NCBI GenBank assembly: GCA_010645155.1
Contig: CM021321.1
Location: forward strand, 1,462,637-1,526,636
Reading direction: 5' to 3'
DNA: 64,000 bases
Source of the DNA: Tigriopus japonicus
Taxonomy: Eukaryota > Arthropoda > Copepoda > Harpacticoida > Harpacticidae
Made by a program: the position numbers and the translations under genes. The notes beneath the pieces are model-generated. The model was not told where the DNA came from. It did no database searches and saw only the letters and a program-made list of their open reading frames with translations. Positions within the stretch are counted from its first letter, which is position 1; every line of letters starts with the position of its first letter. Positions 41,001 to 51,175 of this stretch are shown here, in pieces.

Positions 41001-43434
41001 TGGAAACTGACCAACGTTGATCAATTGAGAGATAAATCCATAATCCTCTGCAAATTGACAGTTTCGGCAAATTCCTCACATTCCGTCTTGTTTCTGATTG
41101 TTCTTCTTTGCACCCAAAAATCCCGCACATTTTGCAGTACATTGAATGATGAAATAGGGGGGTGGGTTCCCTTTTAAACAGTCCCCGAACATGTCAATAA
41201 CCATGTGTTCACATTGAGCCTTAAGTACGGACATACAGACAAAGAGCGTCTAGCGCTAAACTAAATGTTAGTTTTTTGAGGTTGGGCAAAAGCGAATGGG
41301 CATTTGTAAAGAAGGAAGACAGTAGAACGGACGGGTTGAATGAAGACATGGTCATTGAAAGAAAGGATTAGCGCTCAAAGAATGTTAAAGGGCACCCACT
41401 CGATCTAATATTATCATTGGCTGGAGGAAAAAGGGGCACTGAGTGGCTCAAGGATAAAAGGTTAGAGAAATATTTATTCTGGATCAGCATTCCTGAAGGG
41501 AGCCGTGAAATTTTAGCCGATTATTGTTACGAGACTCCCAATGATCTGCAACTTCAAGATAGAGCTGTTCAAGTTGATTTGAAAAGGATAGGAAAATTGC
41601 TTGCCTGGTGCATAATTTAAATTCTTCAGGCTCGGTCATCTTTGAGAGACATCTCATTGAGAATTCAGTTCATCGAGCTCCCGTCCCAAGAACGTACAGT
41701 ATTTGGTGTAAGAAGGTTGGTTGTACGTAGTGGTCCATGAATCGGTAAGTTGTGCAGTATTCCACCCTAGTAGCTTCCATGAGAGACAAACAAGTGATCA
41801 TGATCTCCGGCTAGAAACGCATAGATCATCATCATCATTCAGAGACAAGCGATAGGCTTCTCCGAGAATCTGGAGAATCATAAAGATTACTTCCATTCTT
41901 CTTGTTCTACTCTAGCTTAGACTGGAATTCTTGGGATTTTGATGATACATGGGTCGAAGAAGCTCAGACAGCTTCGACAACCAACCCATCCGTTAGCCAC
42001 ATGCAAGACCACCAACAAACATGGATGAGTTGGGGATCATCATCATCCTCGCCGTCGCCATTCTGCCTGCCCATCTGCTTCCAAGTCATAAGTTTCTTCT
42101 CAGGGAGACCAGAAACGGAGAGTCTCGCCCAGATGAAACGCTCCAATGGCGACCATGAGCAACTAACCAACCCATCCAATGCCTCTGGCCATCATTCCAA
42201 GCGAGTTGGAAAAAAGGCACTCGGATGTTCACAAGTTGTTCAAGCGTTATTAATTACCCCTGGTTGCCCACCGATGAGACCGGCACCGGCAGAATTCCGC
42301 TCATCCCACTCACTGCTGTATCTGAATCTACACACGTTGAACAATCGCGAAGAGCGGGAGAAGAGGGAACGAACCCTTTGGCAAATAGAATGGCTCGGTG
42401 GCTTGGGAGCCTTTCCACTTGAGAATGAAGGAGAGCTCGGCGGCTTTTATTGATTCTAGGAAACTCACTGTGACTGGAGGACCGACCCTGAAAAATGGCT
42501 ACTAATTGCAGAGTCATAAAAAAGACGTGATGACATGTTAACGAGCTCTTGTTCCAGCCAGATGGATGGGATGGACGGATGGATGGGTCGCCCGGTAAAC
42601 TGAGAAGATCGTTCTTAGTAGAGGTATGAGTTCATCGCTCATGACATTTATCCACGGCTGGAATCAAGTGGAAGGCAACGCGACCAAGATTTATGGCGAT
42701 TCTTCTTTGTCTTTCGGGAAAGATTAAATCATATGGCCAAAGTAGTAACTATCATTTTGCAAAATCCACAAAGATAATTTTGCATAATTGATGTCGACCA
42801 CATCCATGCAAATGGCCTAAAAGATTAGGGTGTTGTGCAATTTCACTTTGACTATTGAATAGAAAAAGCGTGAATACCAAACGAAGTTTTACCGAGTAAA
42901 CAAGAAATACTTTTAGTAAAAGATTTTCAGAAGCGTTGGTCAAGAGCAAAGATACAAATAAGAGGTTGCGATATTGGGAATTACTAGACTTGCGTGACTT
43001 AAAATGCAAAAAGGCACACTGCATTTTAAAAAACAATAAAACATTGAACATTGAGACTGACTAACATTGGTTTCAAGTCAGAGACAATTCAATTTTTTGG
43101 CTTGCCGTGGACTTCCTGCCCATTAAGTTCCAGATTGTTAGTAAATAAAGGAGCTTGACTAATAAGAGGACCACGGGCTTCTCAAAAAAGAAACAAGGGG
43201 GCTCGGCTCAAAAAGTTGAAGAACCCCTGTGTTAGTGAATATGAAAATAATTTAACGCCATTTTTTCGCTAAATAGCACAAGGGTAAGTGGTTGAACACT
43301 TGCAAGACATCTTGCCAAATAGTTGGCAAGAAAAAAAAGTCGTTCTGGCCAATTTTTGTTTCTGAAATATTCTTAAATGAAAGAGTCATTTGGTTTTGAT
43401 CCACGCGTTTTTTAGAAATTGGTAATATATGGTT
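35024..43434. other. No gene assigned
   Basis: The stretch from 37.7 to 40.4 kb has no open frame of any size. A sequence ending CCCATCCCTA near 35447 resembles a transposon end but has no partner. The G+C-richer patch 41900-42600 has three overlapping plus-strand frames, the longest 183 codons (41902-42453), none with a domain; (ATC)n runs lie at 41827-41838 and 42038-42050. Confidence 0.4.
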
Positions 43435-43690
43435 AGGTAGAGATGGTTGTAACGAAGTTGATTAACGCGCGACCGTGCTATGCTCGGGTTCATGGGTTCG
43501 ATCCCAGGTCTTTCCCCCTTAAATACCTTTGTCTAGTGGATAATCGCCTCGAATCGGCGTTACTGGAAAACCCAGAACGGGCCCACATAGCCACATACAA
43601 TAATGTAATGTGTAAAACCATTGTAATAATTGTCCAATGAGACTGAAATCTCGCAATAAAGATTATTATTATTATTATTATTATTATTAT
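43435..43690 (+). mobile_element. tRNA-derived SINE with (ATT)n tail
   Basis: An A-box-like motif (TAACGAAGTTG, 43450-43460) and a B-box (GGTTCGATCC, 43495-43504) are spaced as in tRNA-derived internal RNA polymerase III promoters. They are followed by a non-tRNA body and a terminal (ATT)n run (43663-43690). This layout is typical of a SINE on the plus strand. The tRNA part does not fold into a clean tRNA, so I do not call a tRNA gene. Confidence 0.65.
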
Positions 43691-43849
43691 AAATATACCC
43701 AACGAGACCTTCAATCTTCGATATTCACAAGGTTGGAAATGTTGTGTTCCAGCAAGATGAAGCACCTCGTCAAACCACCAAAAAGACATCCGAAGTGTTT
43801 GGTAGACAGCATTGTTTGCATTGAGCATTTAGCATTTTAGACAATTCGA

Positions 43850-44040
43850 AGAGCCAAAAGGTTCGTCAGCCAATCAACAAAGCCCTTAAGGTCGTTGTCA
43901 AGGAGCAATAGAGCCCCATATAAGCGATCCCATGCTCAAATACTTCATGGCCTTCAGAAGCCGCAGTTCCTTTTCATCCTTAGTCCAGAAGTCCTCCTCG
44001 CCAAAGTTGACAAGAGGAATCCTTGGGTTGTTTTACTAGT
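43850..44040 (-). pseudogene. Decayed coding fragment, unidentified
   Basis: Two adjacent minus-strand stretches read strongly as protein, but in different frames. One is NFGEEDFWTKDEKELRLLK and on (about 44002-43910, ending at TGA). The other, one base out of phase, contains LLLLDNDLKGFVDWLTNLL (about 43925-43850, ending at TAA). A third frame just upstream, about 44055-44015, reads YTSKTTQGFLLS, loosely like a retroelement RNase H start. The pattern suggests a frameshifted remnant of a gene or retroelement lying downstream of the broken protease copy. The family is not established. Confidence 0.35.
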
Positions 44041-44127
44041 GTAGGCCGGGACATCCTCCTACGTGAATTTCACTTTACTGGCCCACGCTTTATTAAGAGG
44101 CAAAACAATATCTTTGATCAAGGTTTC

Positions 44128-44542
44128 TACATAAGCTCGAATCCATGGAACAAAGGTTTGAACTCGAACAAAGACATTTGGAGCTCGGTCACAACCGAAT
44201 GGAGAGACAAACGAGCCCACACCTCCAAGTCGGCTCAGAAATCGGCCCATGGCTGTTCCAGAGTCACCTTAACAGATGCTGGAGTTGGCACTAGTGTCGC
44301 AAACCATGATGTAGGAATCAATAGTTCCAAAAACGTGCAAACACGACGTTTCATTCGTCGACGACATATCGCCCTAAAATCAAAAACGATTACATTTGAA
44401 TCACGTGATCAGGAAGCTCAAATACTCCTTTCAAGGCGGGAGATACTGGCCCACTATTTGACGCCAGTCCCTGTCCTAACACAACGATAAATGGGTTCTC
44501 AGGGAGCAAAGTTCCAGGTAAGCCAGCGGGTTGGATTTTTGA
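44128..44542 (-). pseudogene. Chymotrypsin-like serine protease pseudogene
   Basis: This is a 5'-truncated paralogue of the intact protease at 52538-54192. It begins at SKIQPAGLP (44542), matching SRIQPACLP of the intact copy, runs to a donor at 44426/44425 (GTATTT), has a 52-base intron (44425-44374) ending GATTTTAG, and resumes at 44373. The last exon keeps GDSGTA and PNVFVRV, but TAA at 44271-44269 replaces the Ser codon two residues before the GDSG motif. GWG has become GQG and the Cys of ACLP has become Gly. The signal peptide, propeptide, His and Asp regions are absent, and the original stop is lost. It is almost certainly non-functional. Confidence 0.85.
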
Positions 44543-44552
44543 TTGTAGCCAA

Positions 44553-45163
44553 AAGGTCATAAACAAAACAGTCACAAACAAACAGGTCACAGTTCAAAGG
44601 TTACGGTAAAAAGGTCACAAGGTAAAACGGTCACGGTAAAAGTCACACGGTAAAAACGTCACGTTAGAAAAATACCTTTTCCATGAGTATTTGTATGTTC
44701 CACTGGGAATATCTTAGAAGCCCATGGGCATATTTAGTAAGAAGAGTGTAATTTTGACTCTAGAGGGGCAAGCACAACCTCCGCGGTCCAACGGATCCAA
44801 GGCGGGTTCGGACCGTTGTTCAAAAATATGTTGGGAGCTATATCGTGTCGACTATGCTTATGAGGCCTTAACATATTAGTGTTCCACATGGTTATTCTTG
44901 GGTCCCATCGGACAATATTCAACCGTAGAACATACCAGGGCCCTTGTGTTCACCCCCTTGGCTACCTTTGGGGCCGCGCGGGTCTGTGACCTTTTTATCG
45001 TGACCTTTTTACCGTGACCATTTTACCTTGTGACCTTTTTACCATGACCGTTTTAAGGTGACTTTTTTATCATGTGACCTTTTTATCATGTGAACTATTT
45101 ACCATGACCGTTTTAAGGTGACTTTTTTACTGTGACCTTTTTATCATGTGACCTATTTACCAC
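44553..45163. mobile_element. Foldback-type element with repeat-built inverted arms
   Basis: The left arm (about 44553-44665) is made of degenerate GGTAAAAAGGTCAC units. The right arm (about 44987-45163) is made of the complementary GTGACCTTTTTACC units. The middle, 44666-44986, is unique. Inverted termini built of short tandem subrepeats are a hallmark of foldback elements. The element sits where the upstream exons of the broken protease copy should be, and it abuts the next palindromic element. Its exact ends and any target duplication are unclear. Confidence 0.6.
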
Positions 45164-46198
45164 CACGGTGTTCCGAATGGCTTTTTAGGTTTGAATCAAA
45201 ATACCCAAAGACACCATGGCACTTTTTGGACCCACAATTCAATGGGGAACAACTTTACGTTTATTGTATTATATAAGATTAGGTCCAGGGAAAAAGTTAT
45301 ATAGCTAAAAACCTATTAAATATAACATTTTTTAACAAACTATTTAATCCATATTTAGAGACCATTTAGTTACAGCCGAAAAAGCCGAAAAACGCTACAG
45401 TTATATGAAAAAACAAATTCCCAAAGATTTCACATAGTTTTTCAATATTGCAAAAATAAATGGTTTTTTGGCTCTTGGAACTTATGTCAAAATAGCTCAA
45501 AATATGAAAAAATATCACTTAAAATGCACTTAAATAAGATTTTTGGAAAGTTATTTTTATAACAATTTAGGGTACGCTATGATGTGTGTTGTGCCAAAAT
45601 TACAAATAAAAATGTCTAACAGAGTCATATCCAAAATAACGATTTCTAGAAGGACCATGTTCAAAATGGACTAAAATCGAAACTTGAAACATTAACCGAT
45701 TTCTTCAAAACTTTAAATTATTACCCAACTTTGAGTGTCTTTGATACTGCAACAGTTTTTTATTGGAAAATGTATTTTAAATACCTTTTAATTGATATTT
45801 TTTCTTATTTTGAGCTATTTTGCCATAAGTTCCAAAAGTCGAAAAAACCATTTATTTTGCAATATTGAAAAGCTATGTGAAATCTTTGGGAATTTGTTTT
45901 TTCATATAACTGTAGCGTTTTTCGGCTTTTTGGGGTCAAAAATGAACCATTCACAGTCAAATAACTCAGCTGTTGCTGAATGAATTTTTATTCAATTTGA
46001 ATTCATTAGGTAACTAAATGGTCTCTAAATATGGATTAAATAGTTTGTTAAAAATGTTATATTTAATAGGACCCTGGACCTAATCTTATATAATACAGTA
46101 AAAGTAAAGTTGTTCCCCATTGAATTGTGGGTCCAAAAAGTGCCATGGTGTCTTTGGGTATTTTGATTCAAACCTAAAACGCCATTCGGAACACCGTG
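45164..46198. mobile_element. Large palindromic (long-TIR) element, copy 1
   Basis: The outer end CACGGTGTTCCGAATGGC at 45164 is mirrored by its complement ending at 46198. The arms (about 45164-45530 and 45787-46198) are nearly identical over several hundred bases, except for an 85-base block present only in the right arm (about 45925-46012). The centre is about 250 bases, with no transposase frame. A diverged second copy lies at 49168-50145. Long terminal inverted repeats without coding capacity suggest a non-autonomous DNA transposon or foldback element; the superfamily is unknown. Confidence 0.75.
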
Positions 46199-47299
46199 CC
46201 ACGCTAAGGATTTTTGCCCTAAATCTCAGTGAACATCAAAACGAATGTTCTTTAATTGGTAGTTCATGATATAAAGATACTCTGGGTGGCCTACTTTAAT
46301 GAATTTGTAAAAATACTTCGATTTTTAAAGTTATATTTGCTAGTCATCTCTGCGCTTTCAGATTGTTTCAGATCAAATTCAATAGTTAAAAATTTGTCAT
46401 GTTAGTCTTGGCATACTTCTTATGTCATCGAATCCCTCAAATGCAAACTTACCTTATAGATTACGATAAATGGATCTGCGCGAAATTAGTTATTTCGAAT
46501 TATAGACAGTTCACTTTGATTTTCTTTTTTACCTTCGTTAAAACGCAACGTCAATAAAGTATGGCCTTTTTGTAAGATTGTCCTTGAAAACCAGACAAAA
46601 CAAATTGATTTGTGTTGACAAATGAATCTCCATCACTTAAGTGCAATTCAATCGTAATGATTACCTTTATGAAGAAAGTAAAACATGCTAGTTTGATCAA
46701 AAAGGGCAGAGTCAAAGCGACATCTGGGGAAAAAGCTGCCTCATTTAGGGGTATTGTTGCTCGGTATCAAACGCCTCTTTTTGACAATAAGCCCGTTCTA
46801 AGCTTCCAAATAGCCGGTACGGATCCTCGTTTAGTTTTGAAATCTCAGAGAAACGTTTTCTCCAAGTCTTGGAATGCAAGTACAATGTGACAACAAAGTC
46901 ATGGTAGTTGGCACCCTTGAAGAGTGGGTTGATCGGGAATAAAATTCAAAAATTTGTCCAATCATACCTCAAACGCTTTTAAAGGATCAGCTCCCACATA
47001 TTCCCAAAGAAGACTGATGGGCAAAAATTGAACAATGAAGGAGCCTGATTAAGAAAAGGGGAGGACTTCATTGTTCAAAGTGCCTTGGATTCCTTGTGTT
47101 TTGGAGGTCCTCTCAAAGCACAAGTAAAACTTCTACGATCACTACAACGGATCTCAAATCCTGGATCCGGACAGAACCCATGAATGCTCTTGAACCGTCA
47201 GAACGCAGCGTTCGCAGCTGTGATCTGATAGAGGCTGTCCACACATATGGGGATATTGCTGCTCCAGTTGACAAGCATTAATTTTTACCCTCACCCTCG
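46199..47299. other. No gene; contains duplicated protease flank
   Basis: About 46585-46800 resembles 55728-55960 upstream of the intact protease gene (shared patches such as CCTTGAGAACCA and GTGCAATGCAATTG, and a TTAG...TATTGT block). A 13-bp perfect stem lies at 47028-47040 / 47066-47078. The 92-codon frame at 46612-46890 shows no domain. Confidence 0.45.
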
Positions 47300-47455
47300 G
47301 GAATGACCCCAGGTTCGCCCATTCAAACCGTCAAAGGCCGTGACTTCTGCATGTAACTTAATACCACAGGCCACTAGAACTCAGCAAGCCCGGATTTGAA
47401 CCAGGGATATTGCAAGTTGCAAGTATCAGATGCTATTCATACCTTCTCTGAATAT
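47300..47455 (-). mobile_element. tRNA-derived SINE, degenerate copy
   Basis: On the minus strand the sequence carries a decayed B-box (GGTTCAAATCC) followed by a body shared with the copy at 49005-49162 (GTGGCCTGTGGTATTAAGTT and GTCACGGC). The head is more eroded than in the second copy. Confidence 0.6.
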
Positions 47456-47479
47456 CTCACAACTCTAATTTTTCCAGTC

Positions 47480-48357
47480 TCTCCTAAAACGAAAGATTAG
47501 ACGAAAAAAGACAAATAGAATTGTCTGATTAGACGAAAAAGCGGAATATAATTGCCTGATTACACAAAAAAGACGAATAGAATTGCCTGATTAGACGAAA
47601 AAAGACGAATAGAATTGCCTGATTAGACGAAAAAAGACGAATAGAATTGCCTGATTAACGAAAAAAATGTTATAAGACGTAAAAATCGAAAAAATTCCCA
47701 AAAAGGCGAATGAAACTGATTTATAAGAAAAAAGACAAACTAAGTGCCCGTACAAACGAAAAAAGACTTTTAAAACCGCTCCCACAAAATAGGCGATACC
47801 GGGGGAAAAATCTGTCTGCTAGTGCAAAAAGGGCGAAATCTAGAAAATTTTAAAAAAGGAAGTAATTAATGGGCAAGATATTTTTGGTAGTACATATGTC
47901 AAAACAGAACCAAGAGTTCAAAAATGCCTCTTTTTATGGAGATACATTAATTGCTCATCTGGCCAGAAAGCTTTTTCAACCCAAATCCAATTTTCTATTT
48001 GTGTCTCTTGGGCAACACTAGGAGTATAGGTTAATTTGTAAGTGTGGATTGTATTTTGTTGGTGCAAAACCGCAACTGACAATCAAATTGTTACTTTGAA
48101 GCTTCGGCGTTGAACTTTCTTTGAAGTTATTATTTGCTTGGAAAATTGAAAACAACACTTAATGAGCTTGAAATCCAAGAAAATCCAATTTGTTGGCCAA
48201 TTAAACGAGAAAAGACGAATAAACTTGCCCGATTAGATGAAAAACACGAATACAATCCCAGTGAAACGTAAAAAAAATCGGGACGAATAAAGGTGAAAAA
48301 GACGAAAAAAGATGGATAAAGACGAATAAGTTTATTCGTCTAAAGTTCCTGTCCCTA
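47480..48357. mobile_element. Repeat-rich DNA element, copy A
   Basis: The right end reads GACGAATAA-GT-TTATTCGTC and then TAAAGTTCCTGTCCCTA. The matching inverted left end is seen in copy B (51176-51980), while the left end here is eroded. About five tandem 32-bp units (ATTAGACGAAAAAAGACGAA...) occupy 47492-47652. The remaining interior is collinear with copy B, including CAGAAAGCTTTTT and TGTGGATTGT...TTTTGTTGGTG blocks. No coding capacity is seen. This looks like a non-autonomous element whose termini contain subrepeats. Confidence 0.65.
47492..47652. repeat. 32-bp tandem repeat, about five units
   Basis: Units of ATTAGACGAAAAAAGACGAA plus TAGAATTGCCTG are repeated head to tail with few changes, inside the 47480-48357 element. 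Confidence 0.85.
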
Positions 48358-48532
48358 CTCATGAAACTATGAATCCAATTCAGAACCTTGCCCCTGATCC
48401 CAAACTTCTTGAGTTGATTGAGCAAAAGGCCAAGATCTACCTTATCAAAGGCCATGGCAAAGTCAAGATAGACTTCATCAACTGACTCGTGACTTTCAAC
48501 CTCGTCAATAATCTGTTTTACATGGTCAGCCA
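48358..48532 (-). pseudogene. LINE reverse transcriptase fragment
   Basis: About 58 codons on the minus strand read as the central part of a non-LTR retrotransposon reverse transcriptase: VYLDFAMAFDKVDLGLL, then LKKFGIRGKVLNWI. The DF.xAFDKVD block with the following LL.L...GI.G...W spacing is the classic signature around the first catalytic Asp. The fragment stops at the end of element copy A on one side and at a piece of the same element (48533-48602) on the other. It is a short dead remnant. Confidence 0.75.
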
Positions 48533-48602
48533 CAAAATACACGATACCGGGGAAAAATCTGTCTGCTTGTGCAAAAAGGGCGAAATCTAGAAAATTTTAG
48601 AT
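48533..48602. repeat. Fragment of the copy A/B element interior
   Basis: This 70-base stretch (CGATACCGGGGAAAAATCTG and on) is nearly identical to 47786-47853 inside copy A, so pieces of one element flank the reverse transcriptase scrap. Confidence 0.8.
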
Positions 48603-48670
48603 GAATAGCTATTTCTTTTAACCGGGTTACATTCTACCACGGGCTGAGTAAGGGGAGAGGAGGAGAGAAA

Positions 48671-48900
48671 GTTGGTTGAGGGTAACTCGGAACCACTTAG
48701 TCAACCAGATTCTCTTCCGAGTGAGTTGTTGCCACCTCGGGAAGGTGGTGCAGGTGTCAGAGGTCGAGGTGTAGGAGCGGCCTGCTCCTCTTCCTCGCTC
48801 CACCGACGCCTCTGGCACTTGCCCACCTGACCTAGGTGGCAACAGCTCAAGAGGCAAGAAATCTGGTTGACTTGGTGGTTTAGAGTTGCCCGAAATCAAC
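48671..48900. repeat. 230-bp G+C-rich inverted repeat (hairpin)
   Basis: Arms of about 105-110 bases (48671-48778 and 48784-48900) are imperfect complements of each other with almost no loop, centred on GAGCGGCCTGCTC near 48781. Matching blocks include AGTCAACCAGAT / ATCTGGTTGACT and TTGCCACCT / AGGTGGCAA. Base composition differs from the A+T-rich surroundings. It may be a miniature inverted-repeat element; no target duplication was identified. Confidence 0.75.
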
Positions 48901-49004
48901 TTGCTCTACGATTCGACTCTTTCTCAGGCCCGAGTAGAAAGAACCCAGGTAAAAGACGCAGTTTTCCGTTACAGTAAGTGAAACCCTTGCACAGTGTTCA
49001 GAAT

Positions 49005-49162
49005 GGTTCCCCAGGTTTGCCCATTTAAGTCATCAAAAGCCGTGACTACTCCATGTAACTTAATACCACAGGCCACTAGAACCAGGCAAGCCCGTGATTC
49101 GAACCAGAGATGTTGTTGGTAGTTGGCCAATGCTCAACCTCTACGCTACAACTGCCTGCCTT
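49005..49162 (-). mobile_element. tRNA-derived SINE, better-preserved copy
   Basis: On the minus strand an A-box (TAGCGTAGAGG) and a B-box (GGTTCGAATC) are separated by about 33 bases, followed by the same body as the copy at 47300-47455. This is the layout of a tRNA-derived SINE. Its head abuts the truncated palindromic element starting at 49168. Confidence 0.7.
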
Positions 49163-49167
49163 ATATT

Positions 49168-50145
49168 TAGAGAGTATTTAGTTACAAATCGAATTAAAAT
49201 TGAATGAAAATACATTTAGCGGCTGCTGAGTTATTTGGGTTTGAATGGTACATTTTTGAACCCCCAAAAAACAAAAAAAAACGCTAGTTACATGAAAAAA
49301 CAAATTCCCAAGGATTTCATATTCAATTCATTCAATGTTGTGTAAAAGCAAGAACTTTTTTAAGTTACAAGTTCATGTCAAAATAGCTCATATGTAATGT
49401 GTTTACTGTGTAATGTGTATGTAATGTGCATTACATAATATGTAATGTCACTTAAAAATGTACTTAAAACAAGATTTTTGGAATAAATTCATATTTTTTG
49501 CAGTACACTTTGTTATGCGTTCCGCCAAGATTGTAAATAAATATGTCTAACAGATTCATAATAAAATTTACGATTTCTTGAAAGATCATGTTCAAAATGG
49601 ACGAAAATCAAAACTTGAAACATTAACACAATTTTTCAAAATGTCAAAGTACCATCCAACTTTGAGTGCCTGAATTTGCAATAGATTTTTTTCTGAAATA
49701 TATCTTGAGTGCTTCTTAGGTGAGATTTTATTTTATTTTGAGCTATTTTGACAAAAACTTTAAAACTCAAAAAAGTCATTTTATATTGCAACATTAAAAA
49801 TTTATTTGAAATCTTTGGAAATTTGTGTTTTGCTATAAATGTAACGTTTTCGGGCTTTTTGGTGTCAAAAATGGACCTGTCAAAAATGGACCATTCAAAT
49901 CCAAATAACTCAGTTGCTCACAAATGTATCTTTAATTAATTTGAATTTATCAAGTAACTAAATGGTCTCTGAATTTGGATCAATTAGTTTATCAAGGTTT
50001 TTATGTAAATAACTTTTTCCCTGGACCTAAATGTATGTAGTACAATAAAAGTAAAGTTGTTCCTCATTGAATTGTGACTCCAAAAATGCCATGATTTTCT
50101 TTGGGTATTTCGATCCAAACGTAAAAAGCCATTCAGAACACCATG
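49168..50145. mobile_element. Large palindromic (long-TIR) element, copy 2, truncated
   Basis: This is collinear with 45164-46198 but more diverged. The outermost part of the left arm is missing (a SINE lies there instead), while the right end (GCCATTCAGAACACCATG) is preserved. The centre matches copy 1 (GTCTAACAGATTCAT, TTGAAACATTAAC). A (GTAATGT)-rich patch at about 49395-49450 is specific to this copy. Confidence 0.7.
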
Positions 50146-51175
50146 TCTCCTCTCTTCTTAATCGGGCTCATTCATTGTTTAATCTTTTGACCTCAAGAAG
50201 CTCGTCCAGAGCTTGCAACTGACCTAGCTCTACTTGATTGAAACTGAAGAAGCAAGAGGAGAGAAGAGGAGCACCTCCTTCCAAGAACTACTGGCTTATC
50301 ACAGACATGAACATTAAAGAGAGAGGAATTTTGGACAAATAGATGGAAACAGTCAAAATTTCATTGAGTTTCCTCTCCACAAGCTGATCTCTTTCTCTGT
50401 TACGCATTCAAGTGAAAGGATTCCCACAACTGATCGTACAAATATTTTTACACTACAGGCCTATTTGATGTTCAAGGGTTGCACGGTAGAGATGGCAATC
50501 CTGGCTTGCCTCTACTAGTTGATAAACAAGGACAAAATATTGGACTTGTGCATGTGTGTGTTTGATTCGTGAATTAAGTGGAAAGACCAGTGAATTGGCC
50601 TTTGCTGTTGTCCTCTGTAAGTTGCATTGTGAATTGCAAGTAAGTGGGAACAAAACGAGAGAAATATATATTTTTTAAATGTTATTCAATGTACACTACA
50701 TTTGAACGTACAAGTGGACGCAAAAAAGAAGAGGTAGGTAAAGCTTCCATCAATCGTGGACATTTTATTGAGATTAGAAGGCTGCTTTACAGGGACTTCA
50801 AACACAACTCTGACCGTGTTCTCTTTTCAATTTGATTAGCCTTGCAGGATTGTTCTTGGGAACATTTTGAAGAGTAGAATTAAGTGTAAAGATAAACATT
50901 TTAGCAATGTTTGTTCTCTGTTTTCTTTAGAGTTTTGCAAATTTTGTCACACAATGTAGAATATTTTAAACAGTAAAAAAATTGCATCCTATTGCGGCCA
51001 ATAACTTGACTCAATGAAAGTAATGGAGTAGCTTTTTATGTCAACCTTAAATGAATCTTGAATCGACTATTCAATCAGCTTTATTTTCCCCCAAAAAAAT
51101 CTAAATATTGTCATTATCCCTGAGGAAGGATCGTTAAATGACTAGCCTCATTCTACTTTTTCCACTCATATCACT
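50146..51175. other. No gene recognised
   Basis: Only frames below 70 codons occur, without domains. Confidence 0.45.

Noticed and set aside
41902..42453. 183-codon plus-strand frame, the longest in the window
   Set aside because: It starts only at TTG, sits in a G+C-richer patch with (ATC)n and overlaps other equally good frames. No domain is visible, so chance cannot be excluded.
43440..43510. tRNA gene suggested by GGTTCGATCC
   Set aside because: The arms do not pair as a tRNA, and the sequence continues into a SINE body with an (ATT)n tail.
44700..44760. Possible remnant of protease exon 2 in the foldback core
   Set aside because: Only a short match around AAATATGCCCATGGGC was seen, and the flanking sequence does not align with the intact exon.
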